Source of the DNA: Firmicutes bacterium UBA5389
GTDB taxonomy: Bacteria; Bacillota; DTU025
NCBI GenBank assembly: GCA_002409965.1
Contig: DHON01000007.1
Location: forward strand, 1,719 to 26,980
Length of the DNA: 25,262 bases
Direction: 5' to 3'
Positions within the stretch are counted from its first letter, which is position 1; each line of letters begins with the position of its first letter. Shown piece after piece: positions 15,834-24,450 of the stretch. The translations under genes were made by a program, and so were the position numbers. Under the pieces are notes generated by a model. That model was given only the letters and a program-made list of their open reading frames with translations. It was not told the origin of the DNA and did not search any database.

Positions 15834-17477
15834 GTGTTCAGCTTCCTATACCATGGTCAGCGATTCCGATTCACAGTGCTGCTTCTCATGATTTCGATGA
15901 CCAGTCTTCTTGAGGTGGGATTAGCATATGTCATGATGAAGTGCGTGGACTTGGCATTGGCTGGCAACATGGAGAATGCGCTCAGCTATTCATTGTGGTT
16001 TGCTCTATACATACTAGTCTTCTTCTTGGTTGACCATTTGACCACAAAATGCAAATGGAGAGTCTTGCAGATAGCTCAATCAAACCTACGCGATCATGTG
16101 GTCCGGCAAATACTATCAATGCCAGTATTCCGATTCCACACAAAAAACACTGGCGATTGGCTATCAATCCTTACAAATGACCTGAATGTAATTGAAGAAT
16201 CCTACTTCAAAACATCCTTTAGCCTGTTAGCAAGTTCGTTTGAGTTCATAGTAAGTGGTGTTCTTCTCTTCTGCATATCGCCTCTGCTTGCCCTGTTCGT
16301 GCTTGTCGTCGTTGCCCTTCAGATGGTTGTCCCCAAGATCATGAGTCCAAAGATCTCGAAACAGAAATCGAAGCAGGTATCCTACGCATCTGAGTTCACC
16401 GTGACTACTTCGGAACACCTAAATGGCTTTGATCTGCTCAAAAGCTTCCACCTAACCGCAAATTCGTTCCAATCAATCTCTTCTGCCAATCATTGTTGGG
16501 AAGACTCCAAGTATAAGTCGCGCGTCTTGTCTTCACTCGCGAATCTTCTGTCATTTACTTTTGGACAGTTCCTTTACGTGGGAATCTACTTTATCGGGGC
16601 CCTGTTGACGATTAATCGTGTGTTGACAGTAGGCACTATGGTAGCCGCATCGCAACTAGTTGTGTACCTGGCCTCTCCGCTGGAATCCTTAAGTAACGAC
16701 ATTACTGAAATCGGGAGCGCAAAAGAGATAGTCGCATCGCTCAACGAATCTTTATCATTTCCGAAAGACACACAAAGGCAAATGAAAGATATCGTGCTCC
16801 CATTCCGAGAGCTTCACATGCGTAACGTATCCTTTTCGTACCAGGCAACACGTGTTTTTGATGATGCCTCCATGGACTTCAAGCAGGGCAGAAAATACCT
16901 CCTTTGTGGGGCATCTGGTACGGGAAAATCGACACTCGTCAGTCTGCTCACTGGCGCAATACGGCCTGATTCAGGCTCAATCACAGTTGATGGAACTGAG
17001 ATTTCTCAGATCAAGCCGGAGCAGTACGCTCGGTTCATTCTTCCTTGCTCGCAAAATAGCTTTATGTTCAACGCATCGCTCCGAGACAACATAACGCTCT
17101 TTGAGAAGCACTTTTCTGATGAGAGTATTGTCCGAGCATTGGAGTCCGTGGGCTTCACGTACGTGCTAGACAGGTACGCCAGTGACTTGGATGAGGTAAT
17201 CGATCAAGGCGGCCAGACTTTATCAGGGGGCGAGCGACAACGGATAGCGCTCGCGCGAATGGAATTGTTTGATCCCCCCTTTGTTGTCTTTGATGAAAGC
17301 TTCGCAAGCCTGGATAAGGAAGCGGCCCAGGACTTGATTCGACTGGTGTTGTCGGCGAAAGAACGTACCGTTCTCATGATAGCGCACCAGGTCTCTGCGG
17401 CGATTGTGGATTACTTCGATGAAGTCGTTTCAATTTCCGATAAACACATCGTTAGGGGAGAATTGGCGCATGATTAG
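15834..17477 (+). CDS. ABC exporter with fused membrane and ATPase domains
   Basis: A 547-residue type I exporter. The membrane domain (about 1-300) precedes the ATPase with Walker A GASGTGKST, Q-loop PCSQNSFMFNASLRDNI, signature LSGGERQR, Walker B VVFDES (Ser where Pro is usual, catalytic Glu kept) and the H-loop AHQ. The best start is GTG 15834, because an in-frame TAG lies two codons earlier. The ribosome site is weak, so the true N-terminus may have been lost. By eye the DNA is richer in A/T than the lan genes, suggesting separate acquisition. Such exporters can move peptides, lipids or drugs. Nothing fixes the substrate, and it is not LanT. Confidence 0.85.
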   Translation: MFSFLYHGQRFRFTVLLLMISMTSLLEVGLAYVMMKCVDLALAGNMENALSYSLWFALYILVFFLVDHLTTKCKWRVLQIAQSNLRDHVVRQILSMPVFRFHTKNTGDWLSILTNDLNVIEESYFKTSFSLLASSFEFIVSGVLLFCISPLLALFVLVVVALQMVVPKIMSPKISKQKSKQVSYASEFTVTTSEHLNGFDLLKSFHLTANSFQSISSANHCWEDSKYKSRVLSSLANLLSFTFGQFLYVGIYFIGALLTINRVLTVGTMVAASQLVVYLASPLESLSNDITEIGSAKEIVASLNESLSFPKDTQRQMKDIVLPFRELHMRNVSFSYQATRVFDDASMDFKQGRKYLLCGASGTGKSTLVSLLTGAIRPDSGSITVDGTEISQIKPEQYARFILPCSQNSFMFNASLRDNITLFEKHFSDESIVRALESVGFTYVLDRYASDLDEVIDQGGQTLSGGERQRIALARMELFDPPFVVFDESFASLDKEAAQDLIRLVLSAKERTVLMIAHQVSAAIVDYFDEVVSISDKHIVRGELAHD

Positions 17478-17682
17478 CGAATTGATCGCATACGCATACA
17501 AGGATAGTGATCCACTCACGACAATTGCGGCTTCTAGATCTCAGCTCGCAACATATGGAGTTATCGCTCAGGAAACCTGGCAGCACGTTGGTACAGATGT
17601 ATTCAGCGTACACCTAGCCGTGTTTGGCACGACACTGACGAATGGGGTAATGGGAAAATGGGGTAATGGGGAATGGGGTTAG
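17470..17682 (+). CDS. Small or truncated hypothetical protein after the ABC exporter
   Basis: A 70-residue frame starts at ATG 17470, overlapping the ABC stop, which suggests translational coupling. The first 55 residues (MISELIAYAYKDSDPLTTIA...) look like a real protein beginning, but I do not recognise the family. The last dozen residues come from the low-complexity G-rich repeat at 17641-17680. It is probably the 5' remnant of the next gene of that operon, cut by a rearrangement. Confidence 0.4.
   Translation: MISELIAYAYKDSDPLTTIAASRSQLATYGVIAQETWQHVGTDVFSVHLAVFGTTLTNGVMGKWGNGEWG
17641..17680. repeat. Low-complexity AATGGGG/TAATGGG repeat
   Basis: Repeated units of the type GGGGTAATGGG and AATGGGG fill about 40 bases at the boundary between the AT-richer ABC region and the following fragments. 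It may mark a recombination junction. Confidence 0.7.
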
Positions 17683-17795
17683 TGTCTTGGGTAGTGGTGC
17701 AAATTCAGCAGCGGGATGCGGAGGGCATTGACGAGACAGCCGCCATGTGGTTCTCTTCGGGTGTAAGCAATTCACAATCCGAGGGGGTAACCACG

Positions 17796-17909
17796 ATGGC
17801 AGCTGCCAAGAGGAATGTATCACCGCTGGACCTTCTTCACCAGATGGGAATGGACGAGGGCGCGGAGCACATACCGGAAGAGCCGGGGGTAGTTGAGGCG
17901 GCTGAATGA
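17796..17909 (+). CDS. Possible 37-residue hypothetical peptide
   Basis: The frame starts at ATG 17796, eight bases after GAGGGGG, and encodes an acidic peptide (MAAAKRNVSPLDLLHQMGMD...). The frame is open from 17673, but the upstream part runs through the low-complexity repeat. No family is recognised. It could be an orphan N-terminus left by a deletion. Confidence 0.3.
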   Translation: MAAAKRNVSPLDLLHQMGMDEGAEHIPEEPGVVEAAE

Positions 17910-17970
17910 GATCCAGAGGTCTCTACGAGGAGAATCACAACGGCAATTTACACCACTTGACAAGACGTGA

Positions 17971-18426
17971 CCGGAGAAGCTGCGTCTTGCCGATGCGATC
18001 CTCGCTTTCGAGGAGACATCCGAGCGGCTCTACGAGTCGGCTGGGAGCATGAGAATAGACGTTACTCCGAACGGACCGTTGTTTGACTTTCACATGCAGG
18101 GATCTCGGAGCAAAGGCATCAAGAACATGCAGATATTCTGCTTTGACATGATGCTCATGCGCGTGTGCGCCAGGCGCGCCATCGGGCCTGGATTCCTGAT
18201 ACATGACAGCCATCTCTTTGACGGGGTAGACGGGCGACAGATCGTCAGTGCCCTGAAGGTGGGTGCCGAGACCGCCGAAGAGCTCGGCTTCCAGTACATC
18301 GTCACCCTGAACGAAGACGATGCTTTCAAGGAGACTGCAGAGGGCTTTGATGTGCGCCAGTACGTGCTGCCCGTCACTCTCACTGACGCAACTGAGGATG
18401 GAGGTCTGTTCGGCATTCGGTTCTAG
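17971..18426 (+). pseudogene. DUF2326 protein, C-terminal fragment (ABC-three-component type)
   Basis: The frame reads through NMQIFCFDMMLMRVCARR, GPGFLIHDSHLFDGVDGRQ and GFQYIVTLNEDD, which I recognise as the C-terminal DUF2326 domain of large coiled-coil, SMC-like proteins linked to ABC-three-component systems. An in-frame TGA at 17968-17970 closes it upstream, and the rest of the gene (coiled coil and Walker A region) is absent. ATG 18049 could only make a piece of the domain. It is the tail of a lost defence- or repair-like gene. Confidence 0.7.
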
Positions 18427-18584
18427 CCTCCTTGGACCCATGAGCGCTCTCGGCGCCCGATGCGCCCTGCCCGACTAGCATGGCCTTTCTAGCCTACACG
18501 CCGAAAAAGCGGCGAATGACGGCTGCGATGCCCATTCCGGCGGCATGCGCGTATGTCCGCCTTTGAGAAAGGCCACCAAGTCAC

Positions 18585-18839
18585 CTACTCGATGCAGTCT
18601 ACACGATCCTTCTTGGCGTAATCCCTTACTACCGAATCAATTCTTGCCACGTACACTCTGCCGTCCATGTACACGTGTGTTCTGACATCGAATCTGGACG
18701 CTACCTCTAGAGCCGCAATAGCCTGATCCATGGGCAGGTTTCGCTGCGCAGCTCCGCGGTTGTCTTCAGGGACCTCCTGCCTGGAATCGACAAAGGTGCC
18801 ATCGACATCGGTTACGAGTAGCCTGTAGTTCGACATCAT
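18585..18839 (-). pseudogene. HAD-family (Cof-like) hydrolase, internally deleted
   Basis: The beginning MSNYRLLVTDVDGTFVDS is the classic HAD motif I (nucleophile and acid/base Asp in DVDGT) of Cof-type phosphatases. After VPEDNRGA the frame jumps to ALEVASRFDVRTHVYMDGRVYVAR, a region that normally lies more than 70 residues later, and it ends after 84 residues. Motifs II-IV are missing. GAGGCGG lies before the start. The remnant is probably inactive. Confidence 0.65.
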
Positions 18840-18995
18840 CACACCGCCTCAAGTCTCCATTCCGCATTCGAGGCATCTACCCTGCATGCGGATCGACCGT
18901 CAGAAACAGCCTGCCTGTAGGCCCTATCCTCCACGGGCCAATCAGAGCATGCTTTCCGGGATCACAATCCTAGTGACAACCCGGGCCGGATGCAA

Positions 18996-19024
18996 TTGAC
19001 ACCTATGTGCTTAAAGTATATTGT
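18996..19024 (+). promoter_or_regulatory. Promoter of the GntR-ABC operon
   Basis: A perfect -35 TTGACA at 18996-19001 is followed by TATATT at 19017 (15-base spacer) or TATTGT at 19019 (17-base spacer). GntR is probably autoregulatory through a site in or just after this promoter, but I see no clean palindrome. Confidence 0.55.
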
Positions 19025-19072
19025 GTGTATTACAGAACAGCACAGTTGAGGAGGGGAAGGAGGGGCGATCTC

Positions 19073-19450
19073 TTGAGAATACTGATCTCAAACACCTCGG
19101 ACAGACCGCTATACCAGCAGATAAAAGAGCAGATAAAGGATGCCATTCTTAAAAATGAGCTGACAGAAGGAGATGTGCTGCCCTCCATTAGGAATCTGGC
19201 CAATGACCTGAGGGTGAGCGTTTTGACTATAAGGCGAGTCTATGAGGAGTTGGAGACGGAGGGGTTCGTCACTAGTCAGGCTGGAAGAGGGACGTTTGTC
19301 GCTTCAGGAAATATCGAGCTCCTTCGGGATTCAAAGAGGCATTTGGTTGAGCAGAGAATGCAGGAGGTGATCGACACAGCCAAGTCGCTCAGCATCTCGA
19401 AAGAAGAACTGAATGCGATGATAGATATCCTGTTTGAGGAGGACAAATGA
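19073..19450 (+). CDS. GntR-family regulator, YtrA type
   Basis: A 125-residue repressor with the N-terminal GntR winged helix: RPLYQQIKEQIKDAI, then EGDVLPSIRNLANDLRVS, RRVYEELETEGFV and AGRGTFVA. The short C-terminal tail is typical of the YtrA subfamily, which controls neighbouring ABC transporters in answer to cell-wall antibiotics or envelope stress. The start is TTG 19073, nine bases after AAGGAGG. The longer frame from 19007 overlaps the promoter. It overlaps or abuts the ATPase gene, so the three genes form one operon. Confidence 0.88.
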   Translation: MRILISNTSDRPLYQQIKEQIKDAILKNELTEGDVLPSIRNLANDLRVSVLTIRRVYEELETEGFVTSQAGRGTFVASGNIELLRDSKRHLVEQRMQEVIDTAKSLSISKEELNAMIDILFEEDK

Positions 19451-19451
19451 G

Positions 19452-20312
19452 GTGAGCAAAGCCCTGGAGGTCAGTAACCTGAACAAGTCTCTCGGCGGTT
19501 TCAGGCTGAAAAACATTAGTTTTTCCCTTGAACTCGGTTGCATCACTGGGTTTGTCGGCGCAAACGGCGCTGGGAAGACCACTACGATAAAGCTGCTACT
19601 GGATCTGCTGAAGAAGGATTCGGGCCAGATCAGGTATTTCGGGGAAGGATCTGGCGCGGACCTGACCAGAGTCAAGAACCGTTTGGGATTTGTCCTGGAT
19701 GAGGGGTGTCTCTATGACTGCCTCACAATCGCTGAGATGAAGAACCTCGTCGCATCCGCATACTCAGATTGGGATGATGGGGAGTTCAGGAAACGTCTAC
19801 GTCAGTTTTCCCTGGATCCAAAGCAGAAGATCACGACACTCTCAAGAGGCATGAGAACGAAATTCGCCTTGTCACTGGCACTGTCTCACCATGCTGACTT
19901 ACTCATAATGGATGAGCCCACCAGCGGACTGGACCCTCTTGTCAGAAGTGAGCTGCTGGATATCCTGCTTGAGTACATGAAAACAGGCGATAGGTGCGTC
20001 CTTTTTTCAACCCACATTGTGTCTGACTTGGAGAGAGTTGCAGATGCTCTCATTCTCATAGACCAGGGTGAGATCATCTTGCAGGAGGATAAAGACGCGC
20101 TCCTGGATACACACCGAATCGTGAAGGGAGATAAGGATAAGCTGTCAGAACAGACAAGAGCTTTGTTCATGAACTTGAGAGAGACTGATTACGGCTTCGA
20201 GGGCCTAACGGATGAAGCCGAAGCAGTGCAGAAGCGGATCCCCGATGCTCTGATAGAGAAAGCGAGCATTGAGGACATCTTTCTAGGATATACCAGGAGG
20301 CGCATGTCATGA
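19452..20312 (+). CDS. ABC transporter ATPase (YtrB/BcrA-like)
   Basis: A 286-residue ATPase with Walker A GANGAGKTT, the signature region LSRGMRTKFALSLAL, Walker B LLIMDEPTSGLD and the H-loop STH, then a C-terminal extension of about 80 residues as in BcrA/YtrB proteins. The start is GTG 19452, just after the GntR stop, with GAGGAGG about ten bases before. It is coupled to the permease by an ATGA-type overlap. A role in efflux or envelope stress is inferred from the YtrA-type regulator. Confidence 0.88.
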   Translation: MSKALEVSNLNKSLGGFRLKNISFSLELGCITGFVGANGAGKTTTIKLLLDLLKKDSGQIRYFGEGSGADLTRVKNRLGFVLDEGCLYDCLTIAEMKNLVASAYSDWDDGEFRKRLRQFSLDPKQKITTLSRGMRTKFALSLALSHHADLLIMDEPTSGLDPLVRSELLDILLEYMKTGDRCVLFSTHIVSDLERVADALILIDQGEIILQEDKDALLDTHRIVKGDKDKLSEQTRALFMNLRETDYGFEGLTDEAEAVQKRIPDALIEKASIEDIFLGYTRRRMS

Positions 20313-20974
20313 ACATGGTGTTCTGCTTGGTGAAGAAGGACTTCCTTCTTGTCAGGAAGGCGCTGCCTCTAGTCCTGGCGTTTGTCATAGTCTATCCCAT
20401 CGTCTACGCCGTAGAGTTCGAACCCAAAGAGGCCATCGAAAGCATGGGGCCAGTGATATTCGGACCACTAGCGTCTTTGTGCACTTTCATGATCTATCAC
20501 AACATATCTTTGGAGGAACAGAAGCACAGAGGAACGCAGCTGTTGGCAGCAACGCCCTACGGACGCAGGAAGATTGTCATAGCCAAGTACCTTACGCTGC
20601 TTGTTACCTACATCATGATCGCAACGACATACGTGGCCATCTCAAGGCTGATTCCGTTTGAGTTTCCACGAGTAGACTGGCGTGCCGTGTCCATCGTATT
20701 TCTCTGTCTATCCGTGTTTCTTGGAGTCTATCTACTCATGGCTTTCAAGTTTGGATACGCGAAGGTGCAGGTAGTAGGCTATCTGCTCGTATTTGCGACA
20801 CCTATCCTCATATCTCGGCTCAAGAGGTGGGCTGAATCAGGAATCATCAGTCTTCGCCTCATGGAGTCGCTTTCCACCACTGGGTTTGGCTTGACAGCGT
20901 TGGCTCTCGGGGCACTAATAGGCATGATATCATGCGTGATCAGCATAGACATCTTCGAGAGGAAAGATCTATAA
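20309..20974 (+). CDS. ABC-2 transporter permease
   Basis: This 221-residue protein has six hydrophobic segments and the cytoplasmic stretch EEQKHRGTQLLAATPYGRRKIV between helices 2 and 3, typical of ABC2_membrane_5 permeases. It is the third gene of the GntR-ABC operon and overlaps the ATPase gene by four bases. An MFS gene began three bases after its TAA, so the operon was once longer. Confidence 0.82.
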   Translation: MNMVFCLVKKDFLLVRKALPLVLAFVIVYPIVYAVEFEPKEAIESMGPVIFGPLASLCTFMIYHNISLEEQKHRGTQLLAATPYGRRKIVIAKYLTLLVTYIMIATTYVAISRLIPFEFPRVDWRAVSIVFLCLSVFLGVYLLMAFKFGYAKVQVVGYLLVFATPILISRLKRWAESGIISLRLMESLSTTGFGLTALALGALIGMISCVISIDIFERKDL

Positions 20975-20976
20975 GC

Positions 20977-21065
20977 GTGTCGAGCACACTCGTGTTATCG
21001 CAGGCAGTTCGCTTCGTGTTGAGGCAGCCTCGCGATTGGAGAGTCTCAGCGTTCAGGGCATCTAT
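20977..21065 (+). pseudogene. MFS transporter, 5' part, split by IS21 element
   Basis: A GTG start at 20977, behind GAGAGGAAAG, opens 29 codons (VSSTLVLSQAVRFVLRQPRD...), which run into the insertion at 21066. Removing the element and one CATCTAT copy joins this frame directly to ASIDKLLY at 23811, the beginning of the first membrane helix of an MFS protein. Confidence 0.7.
21059..21065. repeat. Target site duplication, left (CATCTAT)
   Basis: The seven bases CATCTAT directly before the IS end TGCATATTCC are repeated exactly at 23804-23810. Confidence 0.9.
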
Positions 21066-21184
21066 TGCATATTCCGGCCCAAATCGTCCACCGATTCCGG
21101 GGCAAATCGTCCACCCATTCCGATTGAACTCGTCCACTGATTCCGGCCCAAATCGTCCATCGATTCCGGAGCAATTCGTCCGGG
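21066..21184. repeat. IS21 left terminal repeats (about five units)
   Basis: Five units of about 22-25 bases with the pattern ATTCCGG..CAAATCGTCCA follow one another from the left tip. They are the likely binding sites for the IstA transposase. Confidence 0.85.
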
Positions 21185-21317
21185 GCGGCTGCCTCGGTTC
21201 GGAGCTGAAGCGCGCCGGCAACAATGCCACAGGATAGCCGCGTAGAGTCACCGAACTCCCGTAAGCAAGATGCTTCTGGGAGGGTGATTGAGGGCCGTGG
21301 CAAACAGGAGGTTGTCG

Positions 21318-22835
21318 ATGCGCAAGATCAAGGAGATTCTGAGGCTTTATCACGAGGTGGGGTTGAGCCGTCGCCGGATTGCCGAAAGCCTGCAAGTTGC
21401 CCATAGCACTGTCGGCGACGTGATCAGGAGAGCCAACGGCGTCGGGCTCGGCTGGCCGATCCCGGACACCATGACTTGGGACGATGTGGAGCGTTTGCTT
21501 TATCCGGGCAACACGAACAAGCCCAGGACGAGGCCTATGCCGAAGTGGGAACAGATCCACCGCGAGCTTAAGAGCAAGAAGTCCGTTACCCTGCAGCTTC
21601 TATGGTATGAGTACAAGCAGGAAAATCCGGATGGAGTCCAGTACAGCCAGTTCTGCGCCTACTATCGCGAATGGGTACGCAAGCTTGATGTTGTCATGCG
21701 GCAGACGCATCGCGCCGGAGAGAAGATGTTCGTGGACTTCGCCGGACAGACCGTACCGATACGGGATCGGACCTCAGGCGAAATCAAGGAGGCGTACGTG
21801 TACGTTGCGGTATTGGGGGCGAGCAACTATACGTATGCGGAGGCCACGATGACGCAGGATCTGAAGTCATGGGTGAACTTGACCCGGAACGCCCTGGAGT
21901 TCTTCAAAGGATCGACGGAGATATCGATACCCGATAATCTCAAGACCGGAGTGACGAACGCATGCCGCTACGAGCCGGACATAAACCCTACCTACAGCGA
22001 GATGGCCGAGCATTACGGCGCGGTGGTTATCCCGATGCGGCCCCGAAAGCCGAAGGACAAAGCGAAGGTCGAGAAGGGAGTGCAAGTGGTAGAGCAATGG
22101 ATACTGGCCGCAATACGCAAGATCACCTTCTTCGACCTGCACCAGCTGAACGGCGTCATCAAGGAGAAGCTGGACGTACTGAACAACAAACCGTTTCAGA
22201 AGATGGACGGGACGCGCAGGTCCGTGTATGAGCAGATAGATAAGCCGGCGCTCAAGCCCCTTCCGCAGACGCCCTACGTGTTCGCTAGATGGAATAAGGC
22301 AACCGCTAACATCGACTATCACATTTCGGTAGACCACAACCTATATAGTGTTCCCTACACCCTCGTGGGCCATGAGCTCGGTGTTCGCCTAACTGGTAGC
22401 ACCGTGGAGGTATTCAGCCGGGGCCAAAGGGTAGCAATCCATCAGAGAGCCATAGGCCGAGGACAGGTCGCCACGGAACCAAGCCACCGTCCCGCATCGC
22501 ACCAGAAGCACCTCGAATGGACGCCCGAACGAATGATACGCTGGGCCGAATCGGTGGGGCCCAACACCGGCAAACTCGTGAAGATGATACTCGAGAGAAG
22601 GCCTCACCCTGAACAGGGATACCGCTCGTGCCTGGGGATCATCAGACTGGCGAAAGCCTATTCAGCGGAGAGACTGGAAGCGGCGGCAGCCAGGGCGCTG
22701 GCGCTGGGCGGCGTCTCACACAAAAGCGTAAAGTCCATTCTCAAGAACGGGCTGGATCAGGTTCCCTTGCCCGACCAGGCGCCTGAGGCGATGCCCGCCC
22801 ATGCCAATGTCCGCGGACCAGGCTACTTCAACTAG
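21318..22835 (+). CDS. istA: IstA transposase (IS21 family)
   Basis: A 505-residue transposase. The N-terminal helix-turn-helix (MRKIKEILRLYHEVGLSRRRIAESL) would bind the terminal repeats. The DDE-type catalytic core shows MFVDFAGQTVPI (first Asp), PDNLKTGV (second Asp region) and KPKDKAKVEKGVQ (Glu region). Start ATG 21318 is chosen because AGGAGG lies just upstream. The ORF extends to 21288 without support. Its TAG overlaps the ribosome binding site of istB. Confidence 0.94.
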   Translation: MRKIKEILRLYHEVGLSRRRIAESLQVAHSTVGDVIRRANGVGLGWPIPDTMTWDDVERLLYPGNTNKPRTRPMPKWEQIHRELKSKKSVTLQLLWYEYKQENPDGVQYSQFCAYYREWVRKLDVVMRQTHRAGEKMFVDFAGQTVPIRDRTSGEIKEAYVYVAVLGASNYTYAEATMTQDLKSWVNLTRNALEFFKGSTEISIPDNLKTGVTNACRYEPDINPTYSEMAEHYGAVVIPMRPRKPKDKAKVEKGVQVVEQWILAAIRKITFFDLHQLNGVIKEKLDVLNNKPFQKMDGTRRSVYEQIDKPALKPLPQTPYVFARWNKATANIDYHISVDHNLYSVPYTLVGHELGVRLTGSTVEVFSRGQRVAIHQRAIGRGQVATEPSHRPASHQKHLEWTPERMIRWAESVGPNTGKLVKMILERRPHPEQGYRSCLGIIRLAKAYSAERLEAAAARALALGGVSHKSVKSILKNGLDQVPLPDQAPEAMPAHANVRGPGYFN

Positions 22836-22848
22836 GAGGCCCGACCAA

Positions 22849-23607
22849 ATGTTGGTTGAACACACCATAACACGGCTGAACGACATGCGCCTGGCCGGGA
22901 TGAGCGAAGCCTATTCGTGGCAAAGGGAAAAGCCTAACATACATGAGTTGTCTTTCGACGAACGCTTGGGCATGCTGGTTGACCGGGAGTGGGCTTGCCG
23001 GCAGGACAGGCGACTGTCTCGCCTGCTCAAGGCGGCCAAGTTGCGTCTCCCGGCATGCGTTGAGGACATCAACTATCGGCAACCCCGCGGCCTCGACCGA
23101 AACGTCATCGTTCACCTGGCCGCATGCGATTGGACCAGGAACGCTCAGAACGTCCTGATCACCGGGCCTACGGGCGTGGGCAAGACGTTCATAGCCTGTG
23201 CCCTGGCCCACTCCGCCTGTCGACAGGGATTCAGCGCGCGGTACTACAGAGTGCCGCGCCTGCTATCCGAACTAGCCGTTGCCCATGGCGACGGATCGTA
23301 TCCCCAGTTGCTAAGCAGGCTGTCGAGGACCCGCCTACTGATATTGGACGACTGGCGAACGGCGCCGCTGGGGCCCTCGGAAAGCCACGACATCCTGGAG
23401 ATCGTCGACGATCGCAGCCAGCTGTCCTCCACGATCATTGCCGGCCAACTCCCGGTTGAAGACTGGCATGCATCTATCATCGACCCGTCCGTGGCAGATG
23501 CAGTCCTTGACCGCCTTGTTCACAATTCACACAGAATACGCCTGAAAGGGGAGTCGATGAGGAAGGTAGAGCAGCGACCGCAGCGAACCATTGACCAAGG
23601 GACATGA
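22849..23607 (+). CDS. istB: IstB ATP-binding helper of IS21
   Basis: A 252-residue AAA+ protein with the IstB N-terminal region (TRLNDMRLAGMSEAY), Walker A GPTGVGKT and Walker B LLILDDW. IstB assists IstA in target selection and strand transfer. Start ATG 22849 has AGGAGG nine bases upstream. The 22801 start is not supported. The gene ends only 70 bp from the right terminal repeats. Confidence 0.94.
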   Translation: MLVEHTITRLNDMRLAGMSEAYSWQREKPNIHELSFDERLGMLVDREWACRQDRRLSRLLKAAKLRLPACVEDINYRQPRGLDRNVIVHLAACDWTRNAQNVLITGPTGVGKTFIACALAHSACRQGFSARYYRVPRLLSELAVAHGDGSYPQLLSRLSRTRLLILDDWRTAPLGPSESHDILEIVDDRSQLSSTIIAGQLPVEDWHASIIDPSVADAVLDRLVHNSHRIRLKGESMRKVEQRPQRTIDQGT

Positions 23608-23676
23608 TCCCATACCGTGCATCGCTTCGCTCCGACCTGGCCAGCCGGGGCCTTTCAGAACCACCGGATTCTTTGC

Positions 23677-23803
23677 CCCGGAACAGGTGGACGATTTGCC
23701 CTGGACCAGCTGGACGATTTGGATCGGAACAGGTGGACGAATTGGACCGGAACGAGTGGACGCTTTCCTCCGGACCAGGTGGACGATTTCATCGGAATAC
23801 GCA
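23677..23803. repeat. IS21 right terminal repeats (about five units)
   Basis: Five units containing TGGACGATTTG..CGGAAC, the inverse complement of the left units, end at the right tip 23803. The ORFs predicted through this region are only translations of the repeats. Confidence 0.85.
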
Positions 23804-23810
23804 CATCTAT
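23804..23810. repeat. Target site duplication, right (CATCTAT)
   Basis: Exact copy of 21059-21065, directly after the right IS end. Confidence 0.9.
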
Positions 23811-24450
23811 AGACAAGCTGCTGTACTAGATGGTCTTTCCCTACCTAAGCGTGTACATAGCGCTTCTCGGTGCCACGGGAACACAGCTGGGCGTGGTCAA
23901 CAGCGCTGGCATGGTTGCCGGCACCGTGATTGGGCGGTAGCCCTTATCGGAGCCGTGATCTGGTGGTGCGGATCGACTGTATCCAGCCACAGCTGTGGAA
24001 TTGTGTGTGGGAGTTCACTTCTGAACAGCGATCGGGCAACTGCAATGGGCTGCTGTGAGAGCCTTGGGCAGGGGGTGATGGGGCTTGCCGGACCAGTGAT
24101 CGGGGCGGTGCTTGTCACCTGGTTTGGCGGGGTTAGCACGCAGGGGATCAGACCACTGTTCCTAATCGCTTCAGTCCTTTCCCTTGTATCGCTGCTCCTC
24201 ATATCCACCCAACTGTCGTAGACGAAATACGTCACGCTGGTTGTAACCCAGGCCATGGCCTTTGAGCTCGTTTCTTCGGAGAGAATGAGCGACTGGCTGG
24301 CCGTTCTGCGGTTCTTTAGGATGCTCGTCGGCGCCGCCCTGGCCTTCGTATCGGGACTTATGGGACCACCTTGGCCCCCAGTACGTGTTCCTGCTTGCAG
24401 TCGTGATTGATGCGGCCATTCGCGCCGTCCGCTGCCCCTGTCCAGGTATG
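23811..24450 (+). pseudogene. MFS transporter, remaining part, frameshifted
   Basis: Fragments of one major facilitator protein appear in different frames: LLY-stop-MVFPYLSVYIALLGATGTQ (TAG at 23827, likely once CAG), a frameshift near 23938, then NSDRATAMGCCESLGQGVMG and FGGVSTQGIRPLFLI up to a stop at 24221, then RMSDWLAVLRFFRMLVGAAL, and after another shift near 24370 GPQYVFLLAVVIDAAIR. The gene was therefore already decayed or has kept decaying independently of the IS21 insertion. The substrate is unknown. Confidence 0.7.

Larger units (their letters stand above)
21066..23803 (+). mobile_element. IS21-family insertion sequence, complete
   Basis: A 2738-bp element with TG...CA ends. The left end TGCATATTCCG...AATCGTCCA is the inverted copy of the right end, whose complement reads TGCGTATTCCG...AATCGTCCA. 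It carries istA and istB in tandem, has several internal copies of the end motif on both sides, and is flanked by a 7-bp target duplication. Both genes are intact, so the element may be active and recently inserted. Confidence 0.95.

Noticed and set aside
23604..24221. Long plus-strand ORF through the IS21 right end
   Set aside because: Its first part is translation of the terminal repeats; only the later part is MFS remnant.
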